Shown here piece by piece: positions 43,060 to 53,299 of a stretch of 64,000 nt of DNA. Every line of letters starts with the position of its first letter. Position 1 is the first letter of the stretch. Position numbers and translations under genes: made by a program. This DNA is from Daphnia carinata. Lineage: Eukaryota; Arthropoda; Branchiopoda; Diplostraca; Daphniidae. The DNA is taken from positions 8,154,424 through 8,218,423 of the forward strand of contig NC_081334.1 in the NCBI RefSeq assembly GCF_022539665.2, in the 5' to 3' direction. A model generated the notes under the pieces. It did not search any database. It worked only from the letters and a program-made list of their open reading frames with translations, and was not told where the DNA came from.

Positions 43060-44520
43060 TGAACTTAAGTCTTCAGTAGCCTCTGCTCCCGGTTAAAAAA
43101 AATTTCGTTTTCTTTGTTGTTGTTTCTGCAAATAGCTGGAGCGGAAACTTTTCTACGTTTTGACAGATGATCCTGTTCCAAAGAATTCTTCTCTGGATTG
43201 CTAGTGAGGATGCGCGTTCTACCGGCATTCCTCTTACGGCCTGTTGGTTTCCTATCTCGGTTGATTTGAGAGAAGGGCCTAATTGCGTTAGGTGCGACGA
43301 CAGTTGATGACGGTTGATGAACGGTCGCTAGAATCGCGGTGGGTGTTGCAGGACTAGTGGCCTCAGAAACTAGAACCAATAAGAAACCAGGGTAATAAAA
43401 TTGCTCCAAAATCAATAAAGTGTGAAGAAGACACATACCTTCGAGACGATCGGTTGCAAATGATGGTAAGAAATCGGCGTCCGAAAATGTATCATGATCA
43501 AAAGAGAATATACTAGACTTAGAAAAACCGCTGATGATATTCGATGTGTTGAAGGACCGTTCATATGACTTCCGGCTGAGCTCCGCAATTTGATGAAATG
43601 AAATCCGGCAACCTGGATTGAGATCCTGTCAATCATAAACGACGTCCTGAGTGCGCTTTTGAATGGCCCGAAAACGCTTACGTCCAGGGGAAATTCAACA
43701 TCACAATCCCATTATCTCTAGTGAAGTTGATAACATTTACATCTAGAGGGCTGGAATCGTTACCCAGTAGCAACAAATGGGGCACTTCCTTGGAGCAGCC
43801 CGTGCAAGCGGCGAAATGTTTCAGGCTATCTAGGAATGTGTCGCCGTTGACCCATCCTGACGGATGGGCGAATCACACACACCCAGTAGGCCCAGCTCGC
43901 GTTATAGATGTTAAATTTTTTTCCCGCGGGAAAATGTAGATTGGTGGGATGTGCGTACCAGCAGCAGATATGAAGGCGAGCATTGCGACATTTACGCCGC
44001 GTTCGTGCGAGACAGTTAGTTACCCTTGATTAAGTCCTTCCGTGGCGACAACTTTCGGGAGAGGCAAAACTGTTCGGATGCCGGTATCATTAGTGTTCCA
44101 GATTCGGAAGGCGGGAAAAATGTAGAGAAGAATTACGGTCATCAAATTGTCAAAAAATTTGGCTACGACCGATTTATTGAAGCCGCTTGCGCAGCCCTGG
44201 CTTGTTTGTTCCGGAGCACGGATGGCTAAAGTCGGATTTCTTTTAAGAAATCCCGAAAACCAGTAACGAGAAGCGGCTTCAGTGATTTTCCAGTTAAAAG
44301 GGACTTTGTTGCCGATAGCAAATGAATATGCCAGTTTACGGGTTTCAGGTGAAGTCAGGCCGTGGTTCAACAGCGAACATTTTTTCAAATAATCGGCAAG
44401 TTCGCTCTCTAAACCAGGAGTAAAGATTTGCCTTATTTCTTGACATCGCTTTAACTGGTTGGGAACGATGTCGCCATTTACGCAGACTTTGTTGCGGACG
44501 GAAGTAGTCAGCTAAAGTAG
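43060..44520 (-). pseudogene. pogo/Tigger transposase
   Basis: Minus-strand order: the CENPB-type HTH with LESELADYLKKCSLLNHGL, TSPETRKLAYSFAIGNK and YWFSGFLKRNPTLAIRAPEQ, then GFNKSVVAKFFDNL and a NTNDTGI line (family YN-DETGI, first catalytic Asp). The DDE_1 body follows in other frames (NVAMLAFISAAGTHIPPIYI, HPSGWVNGDTFLDSLKHF, VPHLLLLGNDSSPLD and NFTRDNGIVMLNFP). The tail is FGPFKSALRTSFMIDRISIQ and a basic end with GRKRNAGRTRILTSNPEKN. The DG-H-SH line is altered to GNDSSP. It is a nearly full-length but dead copy with a TAA after MLNFPWT. Confidence 0.8.
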
Positions 44521-44599
44521 ATCTAGCAAGCCCAAAATACTGCGCTGCAGCTCTGAGGACATCCGCTTCTCCATAACCTCCTCAACGGCAAATTACAGT

Positions 44600-45300
44600 G
44601 TTTCCTCCGACGGGCCTGGCTGCGAGCTTTTCCTTACATGAGATGCGAACTATTCTCGGAAAAAATAGGCAAGCAGTAAAACAATCAGTAAGATAAAATG
44701 GTTAAACTACCTTTAAGTAGACTGCACAATCATTGCGAGTTGCGAAATCAGAATGAGAACAGCAACCAATATTTCTTCTTCTATAACCTACATACCGATG
44801 TAAACATAGATATGTTTGACATTTTATTGGACTCGAGTGTATCTTGTAAAGCTTATGTGCTAAACAAGCATCTAACTAACCGACAAATAGCATGTCCGGT
44901 ATCACCCCCTTTTTGTTGTCCGATGTAATCCCAAGTGCCTTGTTGCGGTAAAACAAATACAACTCAAAAACTATCCAAGAGAAAATGTTTCTGAATACAC
45001 CATCATAACCACAAATAAAAACCAACTTCAGAGAATTTTTTCAAAATTGTGTGTTAATTTGTACGTCGGCAAGACAAAAAACACTGCGAACACAAGGCGA
45101 AAAAAAAACATACCGAAACCGCTCTTTCATCCCATTTCGTTAAGTTACTTAGACAACAGTTTGGAATTTTGTCGAAAGCTGCAGCATTGCACTGATAATG
45201 TTGTGTAAAAATTTCAGAATTTTACAATCAGAATTGAACAAAAAAAAATCTTATGGTTGGTTTAGTCCCCGTCCGGCCTAGCCCCGGTCTCCTCTACAAT
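44600..45300. other. No gene seen
   Basis: AT-rich spacer between the Tigger 5' end and the BEL gag fragment. It may contain a decayed LTR of the latter but I found no match to other LTRs. Confidence 0.4.
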
Positions 45301-45309
45301 GGGCCTTGC

Positions 45310-46390
45310 AAAGTACAAACGCTAACGAGCAGCGAATTGAACAAGATTACTCCAGAGTAGCAGAAGCAGAAGAAGAAATGAGCACTATATTCGTCTTCGT
45401 TAAAAAACAAACGAGACGAGTATAAACGACAACTGGACATGGAATTTCAAGAATTGCAGCAAAAAGAACAGCGCCAAAGAGACGAGGATAGAAACATGTT
45501 GCTACAAGACCTGCTCACTCAACAGCAGCAACCGTTTGCAACTCAAATCCTCCAAGAACAACAAGCCAGCGCCCTACAGGTTCAACAAATAAGGCGCAAA
45601 CCAGGCTCCAGTGCAAGTAGCAACAGCAGCAGCAGCTTTCGTACAATAACCGACATGTCTTCCCCAAAGACAAAAAAAGCATTTCAAAGGAGATATTCTT
45701 GGGTGGACATTATTCTGGCAGAGCTTTAATGTCTCCAGCATCCACTCATCTACAATGTCTCTAAATCAAAACTCTCTATCTACGATTTCCAAAAATTTAA
45801 CTATTTAGAAGAATACCTGAAAGGCGAAGCGTACTTGTGCATTGAAAATCTGGAACTCCCTGCAGCAAATTACAACATTGCCATATCGGAGCTAAAAAGA
45901 TTCTACGCTAAGCAAAAAGCACTCATTCAAACCCATTTATGCAAGTTTGACAACTTAGCTCCAGTCAAAACAATGGCGGACGTATCGCATTTAGAAAACT
46001 GCAATTAACCGTTCAGTCTCATTAAACGCCTTGGAAACCCTCGGGGTTCAAAAAGAATCGTTTGAAGGACTGCTTGGCACGACATTAATGAAAGTACTTC
46101 CTGCAGAATTGCAAAAGGAATGGTTAAGCTCTGTGTATACATGTAAAATACATACATTTTCTCACAAAAGAACGATGAAGGGTTGTATCTAATGATGTCG
46201 ATTCTAATGAAATACCGTTGAATTCTATCTACCTCAGTTCCATCGGGACAACTGTTTTCTCTAGCAGGAAACCCAATGCGGAAAAAAGAAGCTGGCCCTC
46301 CCACTTTGCTTTTTTTCAACAAAAACGCATGGTTTTTGTGTAAAAGTCCGGAAAAATACAAAACGCTTTCATGCACAAATCTTATGAGTA
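45310..46390 (+). pseudogene. BEL gag fragment (BEL-D)
   Basis: The first frame is a charged Gln-rich coiled coil (MEFQELQQKEQRQRDEDRN and later LLTQQQQPFATQILQEQQ) followed by a Ser-rich linker. After a stop at 45727 the gag core follows: KSKLSIYDFQKFNYLEEYLK, GEAYLCIENLELPAANYNIA, LKRFYAKQKALIQTHL, then LNALETLGVQKESFEG and VLPAELQKEWLS. A weak zinc-knuckle remnant (WFLCKSPEKYKTLSC) ends it. A DUF1759-type gag is clear. Protease and pol are missing. Confidence 0.75.
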
Positions 46391-46399
46391 CTTATTACG

Positions 46400-47920
46400 T
46401 TACGTAATGAACTCGAATTTCAAATGTGTTTCCCAAACACTGGATTATGCTTACTCGTGCTTGCCTTGCAGTTCTTCTTCTACCGCAGAATGTATTTACT
46501 AGCTGCTGATTTCTCATAATCATCGTCATAAAAAGATTTCGTGACAAGTAATAAGAATATTGGCAACTAACGTAATAAAAATTATTTCCACTTTTATTGG
46601 CGATTTTGGGATTCGAATCCAGGTTAAAACGATTTCAGTCGCATACCATACAATAATCTAGTAAAAGAAATGCATGAATCGTAATTAAACTCACGCTACA
46701 TGAAATCTTCGTCACAGATTCTACCGAACATCCAGGTAGAAACCAAACGCAGCTCGAATAGTATCAATCCCGATATTGCAAAATCATAAAGAATTATATT
46801 GTCGCCGTTTCCATTAAACTTTTTTTTTCTTGAAGTTTAATTTCAAATTAAAAAGTAGAAAATTAAGAATTGCACCCTGGATTTTAATTCAAAAACCTTT
46901 GCCGCTATGCTAATTTCATTAAATTTTTTGGAGAGACACAAAAATTCCACAAATTAAACGTTTCCAATGCATTCCAATAAAAAAATGGAAAACAATTTTT
47001 TAAAAGATTATAATTTTATGGAATAGAACCTATGATATTTCTATAAAAAGGAAGAGGTGGTGAAGGAAAGCGTTCCCATGACCCCTTTCAACTTCAATTA
47101 GACGCTTCGCGAACGTTGCGGAGTGGTAGACAACATTGTTTCATGGCTAACCTATAATAAGGAGCATCTCTATAATTGAACCAGTAGTGACCCTCTATCG
47201 GAAGAAGGTGATGTATGAAAGTGTTTTTACTAGTGGATAATATCTGATATTGTGCGAACTATTAAGTAGTCGTGTACTCCAACTGTGTTCATTAGGGATA
47301 TTGAAAACTAAGATAGAGTAGTGTCATAAGAGTGTTGTTTATACTTTTCCCTTCGGGGCCCCTGGGTGATAATGAGCAACTCGTGAGCGTTCACACACGG
47401 TGACGGGAACTTGATGTTTAAACTGTGGTTTGATTCAATTGACATCACGGTGCCTGAGTCGTGGGTGTAACGGCGACGGAATTATTGTCGTTTCAGGTTC
47501 ATACGCCTGGTTCCTAAGACCTGCAAGTAAGTAGTCAAACCCCTTCTTCCTCGCGAATGCTACTCATTGTAACCAATAGAGCTCAGCATGTTCCCGCAAT
47601 TTTTTTACAATATTTTACTAACTATGCACAACCCCTATCTATCACCAAGCAGATAAAAGAGAAAATCATGTATCTCGAAGTATACTAACATCGATATTTC
47701 AACTTTTAACTTTCAGTTACAGTACTAGCCGTACTCGCTTTGCATAATATTTTCTCCACAAACTCAGAAGCGACTTGCGCCATCTGCCCGTCGCTTCAAA
47801 CAAATTTTTTTCGATTTTCCCAGGAAAACGTCTGAACGTGGAGTAGGTTAAGTGTCTTACAGAGAAATGAATAGCTCTTAACAAGGCCTATCGACTTCTG
47901 TAAAGTTTTATTTAAAAATA
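46400..47920. other. No gene; one tRNA-like stretch
   Basis: AT-rich intergenic DNA without coding signal. On the minus strand about 46670-46608, TGGATTCGAATCCC looks like a Pol III B box / T-arm, preceded by GCGACTGAAATCG. The cloverleaf is incomplete, so it is at most a degraded tRNA or tRNA-derived SINE. Confidence 0.35.
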
Positions 47921-47924
47921 ACGT

Positions 47925-48157
47925 TTCTAATTACCCAACAGGAAAAATTGGGAGATCAGAAGTCATATTTTGCAACATTAGGAACTGGAAAAATCTGTTT
48001 AATTGATAACTAATAAAAGCAGTGAAATTTCGGGTGTTGCAGACGTTGTTGCCATCATGGCTGTTTATGGGTTGCTTGTATTCAAGGGCCTCTATCCCTT
48101 TATGAGTTGCTATATGTGACCTCTGTTTTCCCAATTTTTCCTGTTGGGTAATTAGAA
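47925..48157. mobile_element. MITE-like hairpin element (233 bp)
   Basis: The arms TTCTAATTACCCAACAGG... and ...CCTGTTGGGTAATTAGAA are inverted copies of about 29 bp (extending through AAAAATTGGGA). They enclose about 175 bp without coding potential. The true element ends and target duplication are unclear because the arms end in TAATTA palindromes. Confidence 0.7.
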
Positions 48158-48367
48158 CCGTTTTTTTTCTTTTTCTTTATCTTTTAAAAAATTGTTTTCC
48201 ACTTTTGTATTGGAATGCATTGATAACTATAAAATAACCCGCACCTTAACCTCGGATGCTATCCAGCACCCGCCCCTCAACCTGGCATGCTATGCATCAC
48301 CCCGCTACACCAACGAGCTATTAGAAAAGCTGTCTCGCTCGGCTATTTTTAAAGCTTACGGCTTTCG

Positions 48368-48399
48368 GCTATCCAGCATACGTGCGTATGCTGGATAGC
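48368..48399. repeat. Perfect palindrome at left arm
   Basis: GCTATCCAGCATACG and its exact inverse are separated by only TG. The palindrome joins two oppositely oriented copies of the terminal motif, as expected at a fold-back or a head-to-head junction. Confidence 0.85.
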
Positions 48400-49399
48400 A
48401 TCCTAGGTTGAGGTGATGGCTTATCAGGTGTAAGGCAAGTTTTTAGTGCCATTATTGTCACCCGCACCTGATAAGCCAGCACCTCAACCTAGCATGCTAT
48501 CCAGCACCCTCACCTCAACCTCGGGTGTTATCCAGCACCCGCACCTCAACCTGGGTTGCTATGCCTCCCTCCGCTATACCAACGGGCTATTAGAAAAGGT
48601 ATCGCGAAAGGCTATTTCAAAAGTTATTCGTAAAATCTATGCTGCTGCCTGGCGGGGAATGGAAGAAGCGACGTTATGGAGCTATCAGATAGGAATCTTG
48701 ATAGCTCGCATAGGGCACTAGCGCCACCTGGCCTCTGGCTACCAAAATAATTGTCATCACCAGAGTACGCTTTGAAAGCGGAACGTTTTCATACAATACG
48801 TTTTATTGCACATCCTCTGCTAGGTACAATAGTCTTTTCGATTCGAATTCCCAGTACGTAGCTCCTAAAACATTTAACGTTTTAAATGAAGGTGGGATTG
48901 GCGTGATGTCACTGGACGTTGTATTTAAGGTTTGCCTTACTTGTGGATGTACCGTGGAAATTTCTCTACTAGAAGTTCACACTGCAACATGGTATGAACA
49001 GCCTTTAATTTCATTCAGAATTCTACCTAAACGTACACATGTTGCAATTCTATGTCCTAATTAGTGTGAAAGCAGTGGAACGTTCTACTTTAACTACTGC
49101 TCGGAGACCAAAGCTTGCTGTTGACATTGATTTACTGAAATTGTACTTAGGTAAGTAACATTCATGAAGTAACATATCACAACGTGGATATGATTTTTGT
49201 GTTTACGTTCAGACCAGAGAGTCCCTGTTGCAAAGATTGCTGAATTGCTGAAGATCAGCAGAAGAACTTTGTTCCGAGTTTTAAAGGAGACGCATCTTAC
49301 AGCTAGACCGAATTACACAAAGATAACTAATGAACAACTAGACGCACACCTCACAAATATGTTACGATGCGACCCAACGTTTGGTAATGTTACTTCCTG

Positions 49400-50033
49400 G
49401 ATTGGCGGTGAAATAGGACTGAAACGAAATAGGACTGGAGAAATAGGACTGAAACTTTCCAGTCCTATTTCTACCGGAGAAATAGGACTGGGAGAAATAG
49501 GACTGACTTTTTAAAACTTTTAGGACAGTCCTATTTCTCCATGCCAGCAGTCCTATTTCTCCTCGGCATCAGTCCTATTTCTCCTTAGAAATAGTCCTAT
49601 TTATTTTATTTTGTTCCAATAGGAACGATATGCCTCCAATCCGGTAGGCAACATATTGCGTAAGAGCGTCGGCTTATATCCATTTCCCTTTGTAAAAAGT
49701 CGATGGTGTTAATTCATAACTTAAATGGTTCACCAAATATTTATCTTTTATCCTATTTTAATTTAAATTGCAGGGGACCATTAAATATGTTATATCTAAT
49801 ATAGTTCATTTAATAAAATACTACAACGGCCACACCAGAAATATTTATTAAATTTTTCTTACTTTTTAGTGCATAAATAACTTTTCCAGTTGCACTCATG
49901 TTGTACTTGCTAATACAACTATCAGCAACGAATAACAAGCAAGTCTTACCATATCGGTAGCGCTCTAACCTGTGACACGGGTAGTCCTATGTTCGATTCT
50001 CCGTGGTTACATTTCTTCTGAGGTTTTTAATAA
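49400..50033 (+). repeat. Left TIR of MULE-1
   Basis: The first 210 bp consist of GAAATAGGACT words in direct order, then the inverted AGTCCTATTTC words. The rest is unique sequence that includes a tRNA-like stretch at about 49958-50012 (GGTAGCGCTCTAACC, then TGTTCGATTCTC). Confidence 0.9.
49958..50012 (+). promoter_or_regulatory. tRNA-like Pol III A/B-box pair in MULE-1 TIR
   Basis: CGGTAGCGCTCTAACC resembles an A box and ATGTTCGATTCTCC a B box (consensus GGTTCGANTCC). Spacing is about 25 bases, as in tRNA genes. A full cloverleaf with matching acceptor stem is not visible. The same sequence is repeated inverted at about 52683-52737. Confidence 0.4.
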
Positions 50034-50199
50034 TTATTCTATGAAAGAATTTTTGGGAGAAAACAATTACTGGTGTTTAGGGTAATACTTCTGAAATGGC
50101 AAATAATGGTAGTTCTGACTTCCCAATTTTCACATGCGGTTTCAGCATTTCAGCCAGTCAGTATTTAGATCTTCATGGTGTAGGTTGTCGACGGTGCTT

Positions 50200-51160
50200 C
50201 GAATGTGCCGTGAATGTGCCGTGAATGTGCTGTGAATGTGCTAAACATCTGTTGTTCGTGTCCAGCGGCCTGCCCAGTTCCTGCCCAGCTGCGGATTGTT
50301 TCTAAGGAGTCGCAAACCGTAAGTACATTTTCTACTTCACTAGTGCTGGGCCGTACCCGGACACATTGTATCAGGCTCGGAACGGATAGGCAACGGTTCG
50401 AGTGCTGGCATTGTTAATTTAAGTGTAAGGGCATTGAGACTTGTCACCTCAATGGGCACAGGTATCGGGATTGGTTTCACAGTGTCGTCGTGAAACCAAT
50501 TGTCTGACCCAGGTCAGTGGACCTTCAGTTAAATAGATATCTTAGTCGGGACGTAGGCCGACTAGGATTAGAAATATTTACGATAGTTATTTAATTACAT
50601 CTGCAAATTATGGGTATGCTACCTAACTATACTTCACGTCACTTAATGCTTTTACTTTTTTTATTGTGTTTCAACTGCTTATGTTTTACTAATTTTTTTT
50701 TCTTCTTTTTCTCCTTTGTAGGTTTTGCGTGGCAATTTTTTACAGTTTACTCAGGCCGGTTTAACGTTTTTTTATTTCTTAAGTTCTTTTTTTGCCTTTT
50801 TCATTAATTTTATTTTTCTTTTTTCATAGGGAGCTCTGATCAACGAATTCTTAAACCGTTCTTCCGGACAATTGAAAGCTTTTGCTTTCTCTTATCACTC
50901 GTTTGGTAAATGGTTGGAAGGATTTAAACATGCAAGGTAAATTCATTTATAGTTATATGGAGTACATTGGTATAATTATTGCAATTTTATTTTTTTTAGA
51001 ACAATCATCTTCTCGGGAATTGTGGCCACGAACCAAAACCATCAATCGGCACATTAGTTGTCGCTTGCACAACAAGTATTATCGTAATAATTCAAGCATA
51101 ATGTATTACATTACATATTACATTAAAATAAAAAAGTCAATTGAGATTATGTAAGTTTAT
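50200..51160 (+). other. Non-transposase half of MULE-1
   Basis: Near 50200 is a short tandem run (gtgccgtgaatgt, about three times). Several AG/GT-bounded open stretches follow, for example GALINEFLNRSSGQLKAFAF near 50830-50907. I see no family motif. It might be another captured fragment or the remains of a second MULE ORF. Confidence 0.3.
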
Positions 51161-51223
51161 TTATAAAGTATGTTAATTTGTAAACATTCGTCAAATAAAA
51201 TACATGTTACAAACAAACAAATG

Positions 51224-52275
51224 TTATTCAATTATAGACATATCTAGTTCATCCTTAATATTATTTATAGCAACATTAAGGGCATGTGAGGAAACAATAG
51301 CGGGAAAAGATGATCTAAGCTCTAAAACTATTTCTTCTAGTAGATCCATTGTAGATAGCTGCAAAAACAATGATAAGTTATAGGGAAACTTTTTTTTTTT
51401 GTAAATTTAGAAAACATACCTCATTATTTTGATAGCGCGCCCAAAGCTGGAACAGTACGGAATTCTTAAGTTGGGTCTCTTTCTTCCGGTGAGCCCTTAT
51501 TTTGTCATGGCAGAGTAGCGTGCTAGTAAGGGAAACTTCTTCGGCCAGTTTCCGCAATATCATTGTCATCTTGTAGAATTTTAAATTAGATCCGCCTGCC
51601 AACTACAAACATTTTTGTTATTAATTATTCATTACATATTATTGTTCAAATTTAAATTACCTTGTTCCATTGGTGGTGCATTCCTTCGCAGTCGTTATTG
51701 GTACGCGTTAAGATGTTGAAGCATGACCAGTTCTCAGGAGTCCAGAACTTGCCCCGAATCCAATTCCGCTCCATATAATCCATGAGTGCTGAAAGTTCGC
51801 TAGGTGCTGAGCTCTTCAACGCGTCAAACACACCAGGAATTTTACCAGCTACAAAAAATTAAAGTTCACAAATGTTATTTATGACAATTAAATATAACAT
51901 TTGTGTGCTATTTACCTGGAAGATATGCAAGGCATAGCAGGCGAAACACAAAGTCTCGCACTGGATTCGGTCCCTTGTTGTTGTAGAGGGTGGCAAGGTG
52001 AAGATCCCGGACCTTTTTCAGAACGGCTTGGCACCAGTGGAAATTGCAGCCAAAGTACTGGCAATCCACAAAGTGCCTGCGGACAGCCGTAAATATAGCA
52101 CGTTCGAAATCGGTCACGATCCGCTGGACTCTAGGAAGGGGGATTATATCCTATTACAATATAAAATTTATTATTTTTACATAACAAACTATTTGTAAAT
52201 GAGATAGTATCTATACCTTTATCTTCTCGAAGACAGCGCTATAGTCGGCTGCTCTTCTCCTGGTCATGCAAATCT
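51224..52275 (-). CDS. MULE transposase, 3' exons
   Basis: Minus-strand exons join in frame. The exon ending 52217 has MTRRRAADYSAVFEKIK. Exon 52150-51916 has PRVQRIVTDFERAIFTAVRR and FGCNFHWCQAVLKKVRDL and ends LCLAYLPG. Exon 51848-51661 has KIPGVFDALKSS, NWSCFNILTRTNNDCEGMHH. Exons 51602-51420 and 51358-51224 end at a TAA. TDFERA carries the second catalytic Asp, CNFHWCQA is the MULE C-x-H-like signature, and RTNN-CEGMH (usually RTNN-VEGWH) holds the catalytic Glu region. The upstream exons with the first Asp (DGTF-like) and zinc finger were not found; the 52280-52660 stretch has only short pieces such as LPPKWMAEHDIALLIK. The gene may be 5'-truncated. Confidence 0.75.
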
Positions 52276-52660
52276 CTTCTTTCTATTCGCCGCCGGCAAC
52301 TATCTTCAACTTCCTCGGCTTTAGCACCCATAAATCTTCTTCATCAATTTTATTTCAAAGTCAATATAAATATTAACTTAATCCTTTGGCATACGTCACT
52401 TGATGAGTAATGCTATGTCATGCTCGGCCATCCACTTCGGTGGTAGAATCCTCTTCTTGGTAAAGAAGTTGAGGAATTGTTAAAATGTTAAATTACAAAT
52501 AATTTATTTTTCGCCCATCTACCGTTATCTACCATCTCCTCTCTCATCCATTCTCTTGTATCTCAACAGTTCTTCTTGCTCCTGGTGAGGAACTAGCTTT
52601 CATACAGGCGAAGATTCATTAACATTCTTCTACTATTCATAGTAAACTTAACCGCAAATG

Positions 52661-53299
52661 TTATTAAAAACCTCAGAAGAAATGTAATCACGGAGAATCG
52701 AACATAGGACTACCCGTGTCACAGGTTAGAGCGCTACCGATATGGTAAGACTTGCTTTTTATTCGTTGCTAATAGTTGTATGAGCAAGTACAACATGAGT
52801 GCAACTGGAAAAGTTATTTATGCACTAAAAAGTAAGAAAAATTTAATAAATATTTCTGGTGTGGCCGTTGTAGTATTTTATTAAATGAACTATATTAGAT
52901 ATAACATAATTAATGGTCCCCTGCAATTTAAATTAAAATAGGATAAAAGATAAATGTTTGGTGAACCATTTAAGTTATGAGTTAACACCATCGGCTTTTT
53001 ACAAAGAGAAATGGATATAAGCCGACGCTCTTACGCAATATGTTGCCTACCGGATTGGAGGCATATCGTTCCTATTGGAACAAAATAAAATAAAATAAAT
53101 AGGACTATTTCTAAGGAGAAATAGGACTGATGCCGAGGAGAAATAGGACTGCTGGCATGGAGAAATAGGACTGTCCTAAAAGTTTTGAAAAGTCAGTCCT
53201 ATTTCTCCCAGTCCTATTTCTCCGGTAGAAATAGGACTGGAAATTTGCAGTCCTATTTCTCCAGTCCTATTTCGTTTTAGTCCTATTTCACCGGCTACC
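52661..53299 (-). repeat. Right TIR of MULE-1
   Basis: Inverted copy of 49400-50033 with only scattered differences, including the tRNA-like stretch and the GAAATAGGACT array. Confidence 0.9.

Larger units (their letters stand above)
49400..53299 (-). mobile_element. MULE-1: Mutator-like transposon in integrase intron
   Basis: The target duplication TACTTCCTG lies at 49391-49399 and 53300-53308. The ends GATTGGCGGTGAAATAGG and inverted GGTAGCCGGTGAAATAGG match MULE-2. The TIRs are 634 and 639 bp and nearly identical, pointing to recent insertion. A spliced MULE-type transposase gene lies on the minus strand. The right-arm integrase copy lacks this insertion, giving an empty-site comparison. 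Confidence 0.9.

Noticed and set aside
46005-46376. 123-codon minus-strand ORF
   Set aside because: It is antisense to the end of the BEL gag fragment and has no family motif.
46608-46670. tRNA-Phe gene on the minus strand
   Set aside because: B-box-like TTCGAATCC and an anticodon-like CTGAAAT are present, but the acceptor and D arms do not pair.
49405-49612. CRISPR-like array of GAAATAGGACT repeats
   Set aside because: Repeats are in both orientations, spacers are tiny and irregular, and the array is part of a transposon TIR repeated inverted at 53.1-53.3 kb.
50610-50807. Phe/Leu-rich small membrane protein
   Set aside because: Produced by T-rich intronic-looking sequence in MULE-1; no start context or homologue recognised.
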